A DNA stretch of 52,753 nucleotides from Gammaproteobacteria bacterium (lineage in GTDB: Bacteria; Pseudomonadota; Gammaproteobacteria; Steroidobacterales; Steroidobacteraceae). Location of the stretch: positions 1 to 52,753 of the forward strand of contig JAQGOC010000304.1 of assembly GCA_028293805.1 (NCBI GenBank), read 5' to 3'. Below the pieces are notes generated by a model, which saw only the letters and a program-made list of their open reading frames with translations, was not told where the DNA came from and did not search any database. Position 1 is the stretch's first letter; the number at the start of each line of letters is the position of its first letter. A program made the translations under genes and the position numbers. This document shows positions 17,001 through 24,520 of the stretch, piece by piece.

Positions 17001-19464
17001 CTCGGTAACCGGCACGCACCAGGGCGTGACGAACTGCCTGAGCTGCCATGGTTCGACAGTAGCCTCAACCTTCGCCAACGTCACGATTACCACCACAACA
17101 GCCAATCACATCCCGATCGGCGGCCTCGATTGCAACGGCTCCGGCTGCCACACCACCAGCAACGTGAGCGCGGGTGGATTCAACCTCGGTTCGGCAAACA
17201 TCAGCAGCCCCACGCTGAATACCGCCGGGCACATGACGGTTGCAGCTGCCGTTGCCTCCTGCCAGACCTGCCATGAGGCGGCGCCCTACCAGGGGATGAT
17301 CGCGAGCTCGGCCAGTACCGCGGGGGATTCGCGGCCGACCGCGCTCGATAAGATTCATCCGACCGCCGGGGACTGTGGAAGCTGTCACACCACGACGCCG
17401 ACGTTCTCTTCTGATGTGACGAGCTCGGCCAAGCCCGCCAATCACATCCCGACGACGGCCGCTTGCGCCCAGTGCCACACGACACCGGGCAACTTTGCGC
17501 TCTACTCGGTAACCGGCACGCATCAGGGCGTGACAAACTGCCTGAGCTGCCATGGCTCGACGGTGGCCTCCACTTTCGCCAACGTCACGATCACCACCAC
17601 AACAGCCAATCACATTCCAATCGGCAGCCTCGATTGCAACGGGTCCGGCTGCCATACCACCAGCAATGTGAATACGGGTGGTTTCCACATTGGCGCAGCG
17701 AGCATTACCAGTCCTACGCTCACCACCGCGGGACACGCGACAGTGGCAGCGGCCGTGGCGGGCTGTCAGACCTGCCATGAGGCAGCGCCCTATCAGGGGA
17801 TGGTCGCGAGCTCGGCAACTACAGCGGGGGATTCGCGGCCCACGGCGCTCGACAAGAGTCACCCGACCAGCGGCGATTGCGGAAGCTGCCACACGTCGGC
17901 TCCCACCTTTGCTTCCAATGTAACCAGCTCGACCAAGCCCTCCAATCACATTCCAACGAACGCGCCTTGCGCGCAATGTCATACGACGGCGGGAAACTAC
18001 GCCGCCTATGTCATGGGCACGACCGGTCATACCGGGATCACCAGCGGCTGCGCACTGTGCCACGCGGTCGGGCTTTCGTTCGCGAATATGGCTCCGCCGA
18101 CGCTCGTCGAGCCGCCAACCGGCCCAACGGGGCACGTCCCCGTAGGAAGCATCGCCTGCGAGCTGTGCCATTCCACCACCAATTTCACGACCTTCTCCGG
18201 AACGGTTATGAAACACACCGCGGTACGCGCGAATGCCTGCCTCACCTGTCACGAGCGCGGCATGGCCTGGAAGACCAACACTGGCGTCAGTTTGTGGGTT
18301 CGCCCCGACGCCGGTCATCACGCTGGGCAGGATTGCGGCGGCTCCGGGTGCCACAGTTCAAGAGACAAGCGCGCCGTCGGCCGGACGGCGGCTACGTCAG
18401 GGAGGGCCGCCACTGGTACGGCGGCGACCACCGGCACCGTGACGAGAGTGGCGGCCAGCGGTGCGGTGACGGGCCGGGCGGCAACCGGAATCACGCGCGG
18501 CGTCGGCACAGTCTACGGAGCCGTCGGAAGAGGAGGAGTTTCCGCTACGGGCGGGCTGATCGGCAGTCAGGCCATAAGTATGGCCGGAGGTTTCGATCAC
18601 CGGCGGGTCGCTGCGGCGCGGTGCGTCAGCTGCCATATTCAGGCCAGCGGCGGGGGCAAGCCCACCAGCCACATTTCGACGAGCAATTCGTGCGAGGCCT
18701 GCCACACCACGCTGGCGTGGCTGCCTGTCAGCAGGGTGGATCACATGCAGGTCAGTGGAACCTGCGCGAGCTGCCATAACGGAATCGTGGCGAGGGGTAA
18801 GACTTCCGCACACGTTGCGACGAGCGGCGCATGCGAGAGCTGCCATACCACCAACGCCTGGACGCCCGCCCGCTTCGATCACGCCGCGGTAGCCGCTCAC
18901 ACCTGTGCCAACTGCCATAACTCCGTGCAGGCTGCCGGCATGCCGCGCAATCACATCCCCACGACACAGCAGTGCGACACCTGTCATGGCGCGCTTGCCT
19001 GGTTGCCGGCGAAACTGGATCACTCGATACTCGTCAGCGGATGCACGAGTTGCCATAACAACTCGAATGCTGTCGGGAAGCCTGCTGCCCACATGAGTAT
19101 GCAGCGCGACTGCGCTACATGTCATAGCTATCCGGACTGGAGCGTGATCCGCTTCAAGCACGCTTCCGCAGCGTATCCGGGAGATCATCGCGCCGCCTTG
19201 ACTTGTATCGCGTGCCACACGTCGAATACGGACCAGATCCCGTATGCGTCGGCGGCGAGTGCCGGTACCTGCGGAGGATGCCACGCGAAGGACTTCAAGC
19301 CCGACGCTCACCCGAAGACAGTCAAGGGGGACAAGTACACGGCAAACGAGCTGAACAGCTGCACCAGCTCGTGCCACGTGTACGGTGACTCGACACTCTC
19401 CACGGTTACGAAGAGTGTGCCGGGCCCGCATCATCGAGTGACCGATGCGACGTTCAAGCATTAG
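14059..19464 (+). CDS. Giant multiheme c-type cytochrome (47 CXXCH plus 7 CX4CH and 1 CX3CH)
   Basis: 1801 residues from the ATG at 14059, 8 bp after the upstream stop. The signal peptide (CVSGWRVLCAALLAFALV..., cleaved near SFGAQI) needs this start. By eye I count 47 CXXCH. A CX4CH motif (CNGSGCH) occurs once in each of six repeat units, and CGGSGCH and CTSSCH occur later. Architecture: eight-motif N-terminal block (about 70-240); six-and-a-half 168-residue repeats (about 265-1320); two or three irregular hemes; a heme-free Gly/Ala/Thr/Arg linker (about 1435-1510); and a C-terminal block of ten CXXCH plus CTSSCH. NHIPT and FDH/NHT histidines between motifs are likely distal ligands. A length of this order could span the periplasm or form an extracellular wire. 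Followed with overlap by the OM-barrel gene. Confidence 0.92.
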   Translation: MHALESQPPTRGAIPARSCVSGWRVLCAALLAFALVPASFGAQIRDSFDHLTTGFELMGQHRDLTCESCHANAVFKGTPRDCSACHGVGTVIRATAKTANHILSTNRCDSCHTPIAWKPAVNFDHAEARGSCSTCHNGVQAQGKGPQHIDTNLECDACHSTIGWSGAVFNHTGVTTGCASCHNHVQATGTPPTHIPTNQIACEGCHSTTNFTTFAGTSMNHTAVMAVPCQTCHETAAFLGMTPSTATAARDSRPSAALDKNHPVTGDCGQCHDTSSFTAAAALRPANHIPTNAPCTQCHTTPGQNALFSVTGVHQGVTECLSCHGPSVATTFANIQITTTPGTHIPIGSLDCNGSGCHSTGNVSPGGFNIGSASITNPTLSTAGHSTVAAAVPACQTCHQAASYLGMVAGNNTVGDARPSTALDAGHPTTGDCGGCHITTPTFGNNVTSAGRPANHIPTTAACTQCHTTPGTYALYSVTATHQGVTNCLSCHGPTVANTFANVTITTTTANHIPIGALDCNGSGCHSTSNVSSGGFNIGSANINSPTLNTAGHITVAGAVASCQTCHEAAPYQGMMPSSASSAGDSRPTAFDRSHPTAGDCGSCHTTTPTFASDVTSAGKPANHIPTNAACAQCHTTIGNYAAYSVTGTHQGVTNCLSCHGPAVASSFANVTITTTTANHIPIGGLDCNGSGCHTAANVSAGGFNIGAASVNNPTLNTAGHVTVAGAVASCQTCHEAAPYQGMIASSASIAGDSRPSAALDALHPNSGDCGGCHLTTPTFANDVVAGTKPANHIPTTAACTQCHKTAGNFALYSVTGTHQGVTNCLSCHGPAVANTFVNVAITTTTANHIPIGGLDCNGSGCHTASNVNPGGFNIGSANINSPTLNTAGHMTVAGAVASCQTCHESAPYQGMMPSSASTAGDSRPTALDKIHPTAGDCGSCHTTTPTFSSDVTSSAKPANHIPTTAACAQCHTTPGNFALYSVTGTHQGVTNCLSCHGSTVASTFANVTITTTTANHIPIGGLDCNGSGCHTTSNVSAGGFNLGSANISSPTLNTAGHMTVAAAVASCQTCHEAAPYQGMIASSASTAGDSRPTALDKIHPTAGDCGSCHTTTPTFSSDVTSSAKPANHIPTTAACAQCHTTPGNFALYSVTGTHQGVTNCLSCHGSTVASTFANVTITTTTANHIPIGSLDCNGSGCHTTSNVNTGGFHIGAASITSPTLTTAGHATVAAAVAGCQTCHEAAPYQGMVASSATTAGDSRPTALDKSHPTSGDCGSCHTSAPTFASNVTSSTKPSNHIPTNAPCAQCHTTAGNYAAYVMGTTGHTGITSGCALCHAVGLSFANMAPPTLVEPPTGPTGHVPVGSIACELCHSTTNFTTFSGTVMKHTAVRANACLTCHERGMAWKTNTGVSLWVRPDAGHHAGQDCGGSGCHSSRDKRAVGRTAATSGRAATGTAATTGTVTRVAASGAVTGRAATGITRGVGTVYGAVGRGGVSATGGLIGSQAISMAGGFDHRRVAAARCVSCHIQASGGGKPTSHISTSNSCEACHTTLAWLPVSRVDHMQVSGTCASCHNGIVARGKTSAHVATSGACESCHTTNAWTPARFDHAAVAAHTCANCHNSVQAAGMPRNHIPTTQQCDTCHGALAWLPAKLDHSILVSGCTSCHNNSNAVGKPAAHMSMQRDCATCHSYPDWSVIRFKHASAAYPGDHRAALTCIACHTSNTDQIPYASAASAGTCGGCHAKDFKPDAHPKTVKGDKYTANELNSCTSSCHVYGDSTLSTVTKSVPGPHHRVTDATFKH
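14851..18009 (+). repeat. 504-bp in-frame tandem repeat array inside the giant cytochrome gene
   Basis: The first cysteine codon of the CG(S/G/Q)CH motif recurs at 14860, 15355, 15859, 16366, 16870, 17374 and 17878, giving steps of 495, 504, 507, 504, 504 and 504 bp (168 codons). Each unit encodes four CXXCH motifs and one CNGSGCH. Units beginning at 16870 and 17374 are nearly identical at the DNA level over long stretches, including third codon positions. Earlier units are more diverged and the seventh is partial. This suggests recent duplication by unequal recombination; the copy number may vary between strains or be mis-assembled. Confidence 0.9.
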
Positions 19465-21898
19465 GAGCATTGGACTAATAGCGATTGCCTCACTCGGTGC
19501 CCTGCTCACGGGTGTGGCTTTCGGACAGATCGGGACTTCAGGTCCCACGCGGTTCGTCGACATCGTCGAGGTAACCGACCACGACGACCAGGTCGACCTG
19601 ACAGTGCAGTTCAACTGTTCCGTACGGTATGTCACGCATCTGCCCGCGAGCGAAGGGACGGAGGTGCGCGTGCAGCTGCAACCCTTGCCGGACTGCGGCG
19701 TGTTCCCCGGAAGCCAGATTGCGAGCGAAATCCCTCCGCTCTCGGGAGGAGCCGGCATCGTCTCCGCCGTGCGCGTGGACGGCGATGTACCCGGTCAGAT
19801 CACGCTCGTATTCGATTTCAAGAAAAGCGAGCGTTTCGTGCTGGCTCAGGGTGTGGACCCGCGCGGCCTGCGCATGCGGCTGATCGATCGCGCCCGCGGA
19901 CGCGGCAAGATCCTGTTGAGCCAGCCCACCGATTCGGTGAATAACTTTGCCATCAACCTGGACTCGCAGCCGAAGCCTTTCGACCCCCAGGCGGTGCAGA
20001 TTGCGCACGATCGGCTGCAAGCTCCAGCGTACGTGTCGGAGGCCATCATCGATGGGCAGAAATGGTACCGGCTGCGCATCGGACCCATCGAGCGCCGGGT
20101 CGAAGCCGAGCGGCTTCTGAATCGGGCCTTGTCGGACTATCCGCGCGCGTGGCTCGCCATGGGCGATGACGCGATTACCAGTGATCCCAACGCAGCCTCC
20201 GAGGCTCCGTTACCCGCTGTCCAGCACATCGGAAGCGATCCGCCGATGGATCCCGAAACCCTGAAGTCGATGTTGGCCCAGGTGCGTGCGGCGATGGCGG
20301 CACGCGACTACCCCAAGGCTGTCGGGCTCCTCACCAAGTTGCAACGCCAGCCAGAGTTTCCAGAGCGGGTCCACGTGCAGGAGCTACTCGGCCTTGCCCG
20401 CGAACGCTCTGGCCAGCTTGCTCATGCTAAAGCGGAATACGAAGAGTACCTGCGCCGCTACCCGCACGGGGACGCCGCCGAACGAGTCACGATGCGCCTG
20501 CGCATTCTGCGGGCCGCGTCCGCCAAGGCACTGGCCGGCGGCCAGGGGAGCGAGCGCGAGCAGGGTTGGCGCTTCACCGGGGGCGTGGCCCAGCTCTTCC
20601 GCTATGACGGTACCCGGATCGACAACAGTACTGCTCCCGGCAACGTGCCGCCCGGGAGCATCCCGATACCCACCTCGATACAGAGGACCACGGAGAATTC
20701 TCTGTTCAATGACGTCGACCTGCTGGCACGACGGCGCGGCGATACTGTCGACTGGATGGGCCGGCTGAGCGCCGGCTACTCGAAAAGCTTTGCCCGCAAC
20801 AGCGTGGGCGATGAGAAGCGCATGAGCATCGCATCGATCGAGCTGGTCGACCGCTCGCTCGGTGTCCTGGCGCGGCTGGGACGCCAGGCACGCAATCAGG
20901 ACGGCGTGCTCGGCACTTTCGACGGATTGTTCGTGTCGTATCAGTGGAGGCCCTCCTGGGGCGTCAATGTGACTGCGGGCTATCCGGTGGAACAGACCAG
21001 CTCCGGCGTGCAGACCGCGCGGCGTTTCGAATCGGTCGCCCTCGCCTTCGCGCCCGCCGGGGCGCACTGGGATGCCAGCATCTTCGCAGCCCTGCAGCAG
21101 TTCGACGGACTGCGCGACCGTCAGGCAGTGGGTCTCGAAAGCCGCTATCTGTCATCCAAGGCGTCGCTCATCGCGATCGTGGACTACGACACGTTTTTCC
21201 GCTCGCTCAACACGGCATCCCTGCTCGGTACTCTGCAGCTGCCGGCGCGCTGGAGCGTGAGCTTCGATGCGGAACGACGCAACTCGCCCGTTCTGACCAC
21301 CCGCAATGCGCTCATCGGGCAGCCCGCCACGACACTCGTGCAACTGGAGGCGATCACTTCCGTTCAGCAGATCTTTCAATGGGCGCGTGATCGCACCCCG
21401 ATCACCACCGACTATGCCCTGACGGCGACCCGGCCGCTGGGTCAGCGGTTTCAGTTTTCCACCACCGTGTCCGCAACGCAGACGGGTGCAACGGTCAGCT
21501 CCGGCGGGGTCGATGCCGAGCCCGCCACCGGCCTGGAGCTCACCTACCAGGCGCAGATCTACAGCTCGAGTCTCTGGCGCACCGGCGACTTCAGCGTCCT
21601 CACGGCCACCTACTCCAACACACAGATCGGCAAAGTGACGGGCATCAGTGCCAGCAGCCGCTTTCCGATGAGCGGGGCCTGGCGCATCGGACCGCGCCTG
21701 ACGGTCGACCGCCGCATCCTCGTCACGGACAACAGCACGGAGCTCACCTACATCCCCTCGATGCTGGTCGACTATCAGAGCAATCGGAAGCTGCTGCAGT
21801 TCGAAGTCGGCGGACAGCTCGGCAAGCGCGATGCGCTGCTGCAGTCCCAGGGTACGAAGCGATACTATGTAAGTCTCGCCTATCGCATCGGATTCTAG
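19445..21898 (+). CDS. Outer-membrane beta-barrel protein with SPOR and TPR domains
   Basis: 817 residues; the start ATG at 19445 lies inside the end of the cytochrome gene (20-bp overlap), so translation is probably coupled. Signal peptide: RSIGLIAIASLGALLTGVAFG. Residues about 30-160 form a secretin/AMIN-like beta domain with two Cys. Residues about 195-245 are SPOR-like (YRLRIGPIERRVEAERLLNRAL). TPR helices lie at about 275-365 (DYPKAVGLLTKLQ, AHAKAEYEEYLRRYP). From about 375 to the C-terminal RIGF there are amphipathic strands of a barrel ending in Phe. A barrel encoded directly after multiheme cytochromes is the logic of porin-cytochrome conduits (MtrB, OmbB), although the sequence resembles none of those I recognise. 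SPOR suggests peptidoglycan anchoring. Confidence 0.75.
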   Translation: MRRSSIRSIGLIAIASLGALLTGVAFGQIGTSGPTRFVDIVEVTDHDDQVDLTVQFNCSVRYVTHLPASEGTEVRVQLQPLPDCGVFPGSQIASEIPPLSGGAGIVSAVRVDGDVPGQITLVFDFKKSERFVLAQGVDPRGLRMRLIDRARGRGKILLSQPTDSVNNFAINLDSQPKPFDPQAVQIAHDRLQAPAYVSEAIIDGQKWYRLRIGPIERRVEAERLLNRALSDYPRAWLAMGDDAITSDPNAASEAPLPAVQHIGSDPPMDPETLKSMLAQVRAAMAARDYPKAVGLLTKLQRQPEFPERVHVQELLGLARERSGQLAHAKAEYEEYLRRYPHGDAAERVTMRLRILRAASAKALAGGQGSEREQGWRFTGGVAQLFRYDGTRIDNSTAPGNVPPGSIPIPTSIQRTTENSLFNDVDLLARRRGDTVDWMGRLSAGYSKSFARNSVGDEKRMSIASIELVDRSLGVLARLGRQARNQDGVLGTFDGLFVSYQWRPSWGVNVTAGYPVEQTSSGVQTARRFESVALAFAPAGAHWDASIFAALQQFDGLRDRQAVGLESRYLSSKASLIAIVDYDTFFRSLNTASLLGTLQLPARWSVSFDAERRNSPVLTTRNALIGQPATTLVQLEAITSVQQIFQWARDRTPITTDYALTATRPLGQRFQFSTTVSATQTGATVSSGGVDAEPATGLELTYQAQIYSSSLWRTGDFSVLTATYSNTQIGKVTGISASSRFPMSGAWRIGPRLTVDRRILVTDNSTELTYIPSMLVDYQSNRKLLQFEVGGQLGKRDALLQSQGTKRYYVSLAYRIGF

Positions 21899-21921
21899 GC
21901 ACCCACGGGGTTTCGGTCAGC

Positions 21922-22524
21922 GTGACAAGCATTCTCCGGCGCGCGGGTATAGGAGTGATCCTGGCGGGGGCACTGAGCGTGCTAAGCGCCTGCACGACAC
22001 TGCCGAGCGCGGACAGCCCGCAGGAATATCTGGACCCCACTACCGCCGCAACGATCAGTGTCGTTGGGGAGCCCCTGGTGTTCGCACACGAGCGTCCGGA
22101 GCGTGCTGCGCACATGCGTGACTACGTGACCCTGGCGGCCGCGGCAGTCAATCGTGGCGGCAAGACCAATTACACCCTGATCGCTTATTATTGGACCACA
22201 TTAGACGAGCACGGGCGCTTGGGAGACCCGCCCGCCTCCTCCGATGCCCTGATCATCGTGGCTGACGATCGGCGCATAGCGCTGAGTCTCGCAGGACATT
22301 CCGCGCACGACGCAGGGATTGGAACGCCGGTGCACGCTCCGCCGGCCAAGTCCGCCGTACCGAACGTTTATCGGACGGATCTTGCGACAATGCGCTTCAT
22401 CGCAGCGGCTCGCCATCTGGTGCTGTTCAAGAACGCTGATGATCCGTCCGCCGGCTACGAGCTGTGGGACGACAAACGGGCCGCTCTCGAAGCTCTCGTG
22501 CGGCTGCTCAGCGGCGAGAAATAG
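21922..22524 (+). CDS. Putative lipoprotein, unknown function
   Basis: 200 residues from a GTG at 21922, 23 bp after the barrel gene. The N-terminus carries a basic stretch, a hydrophobic core and the lipobox VLSAC (Cys24), followed by TTLPS, so it is probably lipidated. With Thr at +2 it would be sorted to the outer membrane. The body has mixed alpha/beta character (DYVTLAAAAVNRGGKTNYTLIAYYW, SSDALIIVADDRRIALSL) and no heme or metal motif. No family recognised. As the last gene of the operon it could be a small accessory subunit of the proposed outer-membrane conduit. Convergent with the response regulator. Confidence 0.75.
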   Translation: MTSILRRAGIGVILAGALSVLSACTTLPSADSPQEYLDPTTAATISVVGEPLVFAHERPERAAHMRDYVTLAAAAVNRGGKTNYTLIAYYWTTLDEHGRLGDPPASSDALIIVADDRRIALSLAGHSAHDAGIGTPVHAPPAKSAVPNVYRTDLATMRFIAAARHLVLFKNADDPSAGYELWDDKRAALEALVRLLSGEK

Positions 22525-22530
22525 ATTCGA

Positions 22531-22547
22531 GCGGCAGACGATGCCGC
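22531..22547. terminator. Stem-loop between convergent genes
   Basis: GCGGCA (22531-22536) pairs with TGCCGC (22542-22547) around a 5-nt loop, in the 27-bp gap between the lipoprotein and the LuxR-type regulator. Likely a terminator by position; no T-tract. Confidence 0.4.
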
Positions 22548-22551
22548 CGCG

Positions 22552-23316
22552 CTATAGGCCTACGGTGTTGTTGCCGTGGGCTTCGATGAAGCCGTGTCGA
22601 AGCGCATACAGCGTAACGCTGGCAGCATTATGCAACGTGAGCTTGCGCATGAGATTGGCACGGTGCTTTTCTATTGTCTTCACACTCAGACCCAAATCCC
22701 GGGCAATGGCTTTGTTGGGTTGGCCAAGAGCGATGCGCGTGAGCACCTGGCGCTCGCGGTCCGTAACGAGTACTTCCGGCGGCGCACTGCCCCTGGGCTC
22801 CTCGGGGTTCACGAATCCCGACACCACTTTTACCGCGACCGATGAGCACAAATACTGCTTTCCGGCGATGACTGCGCGAACGGCCTGGAGGAGCTCGGCG
22901 CGACCGGAATCCTTCAGAACATAGCCGTGAGCCCCCGCGCCGAGGGCAGCGCGGATGTACTCCTCGGTACCGTGCGCAGTCAGCACAACCACGCGCAGTT
23001 CCGGCATGAGTGCGGTCAAATCGCCGATCAGGTGGATACCTGAACGCCCGGGCAACGCCAGGTCGGTCAGCACGAGGTGGGGTCTGAGCTCGCGTACGGC
23101 AGTCGCTGCCGCGGCGGCATCGCCGACGGAGCCGACCACTTTGAGGTCGGGCTCGAGTTCGAGCAACGCGCGCAGGCCGTCCCTCAGGATGACGTGATTT
23201 TCGACCAGGAGAATGCGAACGCTCGCGGTGGCCACCGAGGGCGTTGGGCCGTTCGGCCGCCATGGTTCGCTGTGCTTTGCACCCAACCCAATCCGGCTCA
23301 CGTTGGCATCGCTCAA
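22552..23316 (-). CDS. NarL/FixJ-type (LuxR-HTH) response regulator
   Basis: 254 residues from a TTG at 23316, with AGGGG about 9 nt upstream. Receiver domain at about residues 33-150: acidic residues after VRILLVEN, phospho-acceptor Asp in VLTDLALPG, Thr in VVVLTAHG, Lys in GYVLKDSG. The LuxR helix-turn-helix is at about 185-245 (LTDRERQVLTRIALG, NKAIARDLGLSVKTIEKHRANLMRKL). It is a transcription factor controlled by a histidine kinase not encoded next to it. Its position at the end of the cytochrome operon makes it a candidate regulator of that operon, but there is no direct evidence. Confidence 0.92.
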   Translation of the reverse strand: MSDANVSRIGLGAKHSEPWRPNGPTPSVATASVRILLVENHVILRDGLRALLELEPDLKVVGSVGDAAAAATAVRELRPHLVLTDLALPGRSGIHLIGDLTALMPELRVVVLTAHGTEEYIRAALGAGAHGYVLKDSGRAELLQAVRAVIAGKQYLCSSVAVKVVSGFVNPEEPRGSAPPEVLVTDRERQVLTRIALGQPNKAIARDLGLSVKTIEKHRANLMRKLTLHNAASVTLYALRHGFIEAHGNNTVGL

Positions 23317-23502
23317 TCTGCTGACCCCTGTGGCGCGCCGCGGCTGTGAGACCAGCGCGACCTTTGTCTTGTGTTTGAAGGATCATACGTCCTTCTTGAC
23401 TCAAATCGTTACACTTTATACATATCGGGACGCATCTCTCATCGGGAACCGGGACAAACGCGCGGCAAGGAGGCCCGCTACTGGGTGAAAACACTCATTT
23501 TT

Positions 23503-24468
23503 CTACCTGGAACCCCCACCTTCTGGGGCGCGTGGCAGGGCGAACCGGGAAGCCTCCAGGGGGGCATTGAGGACGACCTTGGCGAGCACGATGCGCTCCA
23601 TCGTGTGCACGCCGCCGACCGCCGTCTGGATCTCATACGGGACCTGCAGGTCGCCGACCTTGCGGAAATCCGCGAAGAAGGTCTCGACGGGCCAGGTGCG
23701 GTCCCCGATCTGGCGCGTACCGTCGATCTTGACATCGAAAAACGTCGCGGCGTCGACCCAGACGTGTCGAACCGTCCCGCTCTTCAGGGCCAAAGCCAGC
23801 TTGTAGGCCGGTCGGCCATTCACGGTGTCGACGCCGTCGAGCGACACCACCGTACCCTTCGCAGGTGCACCCAGCAGGGGTCCCTCGAGATCCTGTTGCT
23901 CCGCGGTCGCGCGGGTCTGCGCTTCCGAAAACGGGTGCGCGACGGCGCCGGCTGGCGAGGGCTGCACGGTATACCCATTGGTTCCATCGAAGGCCTGGAT
24001 GGCAGTCGCCCCCTGATATTCCAGCTCGAGTCGCATCTTGTTCGGCCGCTCCATCTCGAGACGGAACGCGACCTCCTGCTCCGCGTCCGGGTTCAGTCGA
24101 GCGGCGCGCTTGGCGTGTCCCGCCGCGCCAGGAACCTGCTCGCCGCGCTGAATCCGCCCGATCTGCACCATTGTCTGGATCTTGTGCCAAGCCGGAAGGC
24201 CGCCGCGCGCTTTGGCGTTCCGACTCAAGATCCCCTCGACGGACAGTTTTGGGGCGGTTGGCGGCTTCGCAGGTGGCTCCTCGGCCATTGCACGTGCGGA
24301 CTGGACGGCCGCGGGCGGCGGAATAGCTGTGCTCGCATCGGACACAGCACTGGCTGCATCAGCGGTGCGCAGCGGTATGCCCGCCGTGCCGAGCAGGCAC
24401 AGAAGCACGGTCGCAGCTCTGCGCCGCAGTGCCCCGGCGTACAGGAACTCGTATACAGAATCGCTCAT
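23503..24468 (-). CDS. LolA-like exported protein, paralogue A
   Basis: 321 residues from the ATG at 24468; an ATG at 24498 is also possible. Signal peptide near RRRAATVLLCLLGTAGIPL. After a Pro/Ala-rich spacer the core begins at about residue 75 with ILSRNAKARGGLPAWHKIQTM, followed by LEMERPNKMRLELEYQG, AIQAFDGTNGY and VWVDAATFFDVKIDGTRQIG. This is the half-barrel of outer-membrane lipoprotein-sorting (LolA/LolB) relatives. Such proteins bind hydrophobic ligands in the periplasm; the ligand is unknown. Two paralogues occur in the window (26821-27717 and 49045-49941). It is the last gene of the copper/cytochrome module, 52 bp after the cytochrome fusion. Confidence 0.75.
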   Translation of the reverse strand: MSDSVYEFLYAGALRRRAATVLLCLLGTAGIPLRTADAASAVSDASTAIPPPAAVQSARAMAEEPPAKPPTAPKLSVEGILSRNAKARGGLPAWHKIQTMVQIGRIQRGEQVPGAAGHAKRAARLNPDAEQEVAFRLEMERPNKMRLELEYQGATAIQAFDGTNGYTVQPSPAGAVAHPFSEAQTRATAEQQDLEGPLLGAPAKGTVVSLDGVDTVNGRPAYKLALALKSGTVRHVWVDAATFFDVKIDGTRQIGDRTWPVETFFADFRKVGDLQVPYEIQTAVGGVHTMERIVLAKVVLNAPLEASRFALPRAPEGGGSR

Positions 24469-24520
24469 AGGCAGCCTAAACCTCGTGACTGACAGCATTC
24501 GAGAAAGTATCGGCGCGCGC

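Noticed and set aside
14851..18009. Tandem repeats as a possible CRISPR array
   Set aside because: Period is 504 bp, in frame, and encodes heme motifs; no short repeats with unique spacers.
15487..18354. Two long minus-strand frames across the cytochrome repeat array
   Set aside because: They repeat with the 504-bp DNA period only because the sense strand does; no independent protein features.
23377..23395. GAAGGA/TCCTTC inverted repeat upstream of the LuxR-type regulator
   Set aside because: Only a 6-bp stem with a 7-nt spacer and no second copy; could be chance, kept out of the feature list.
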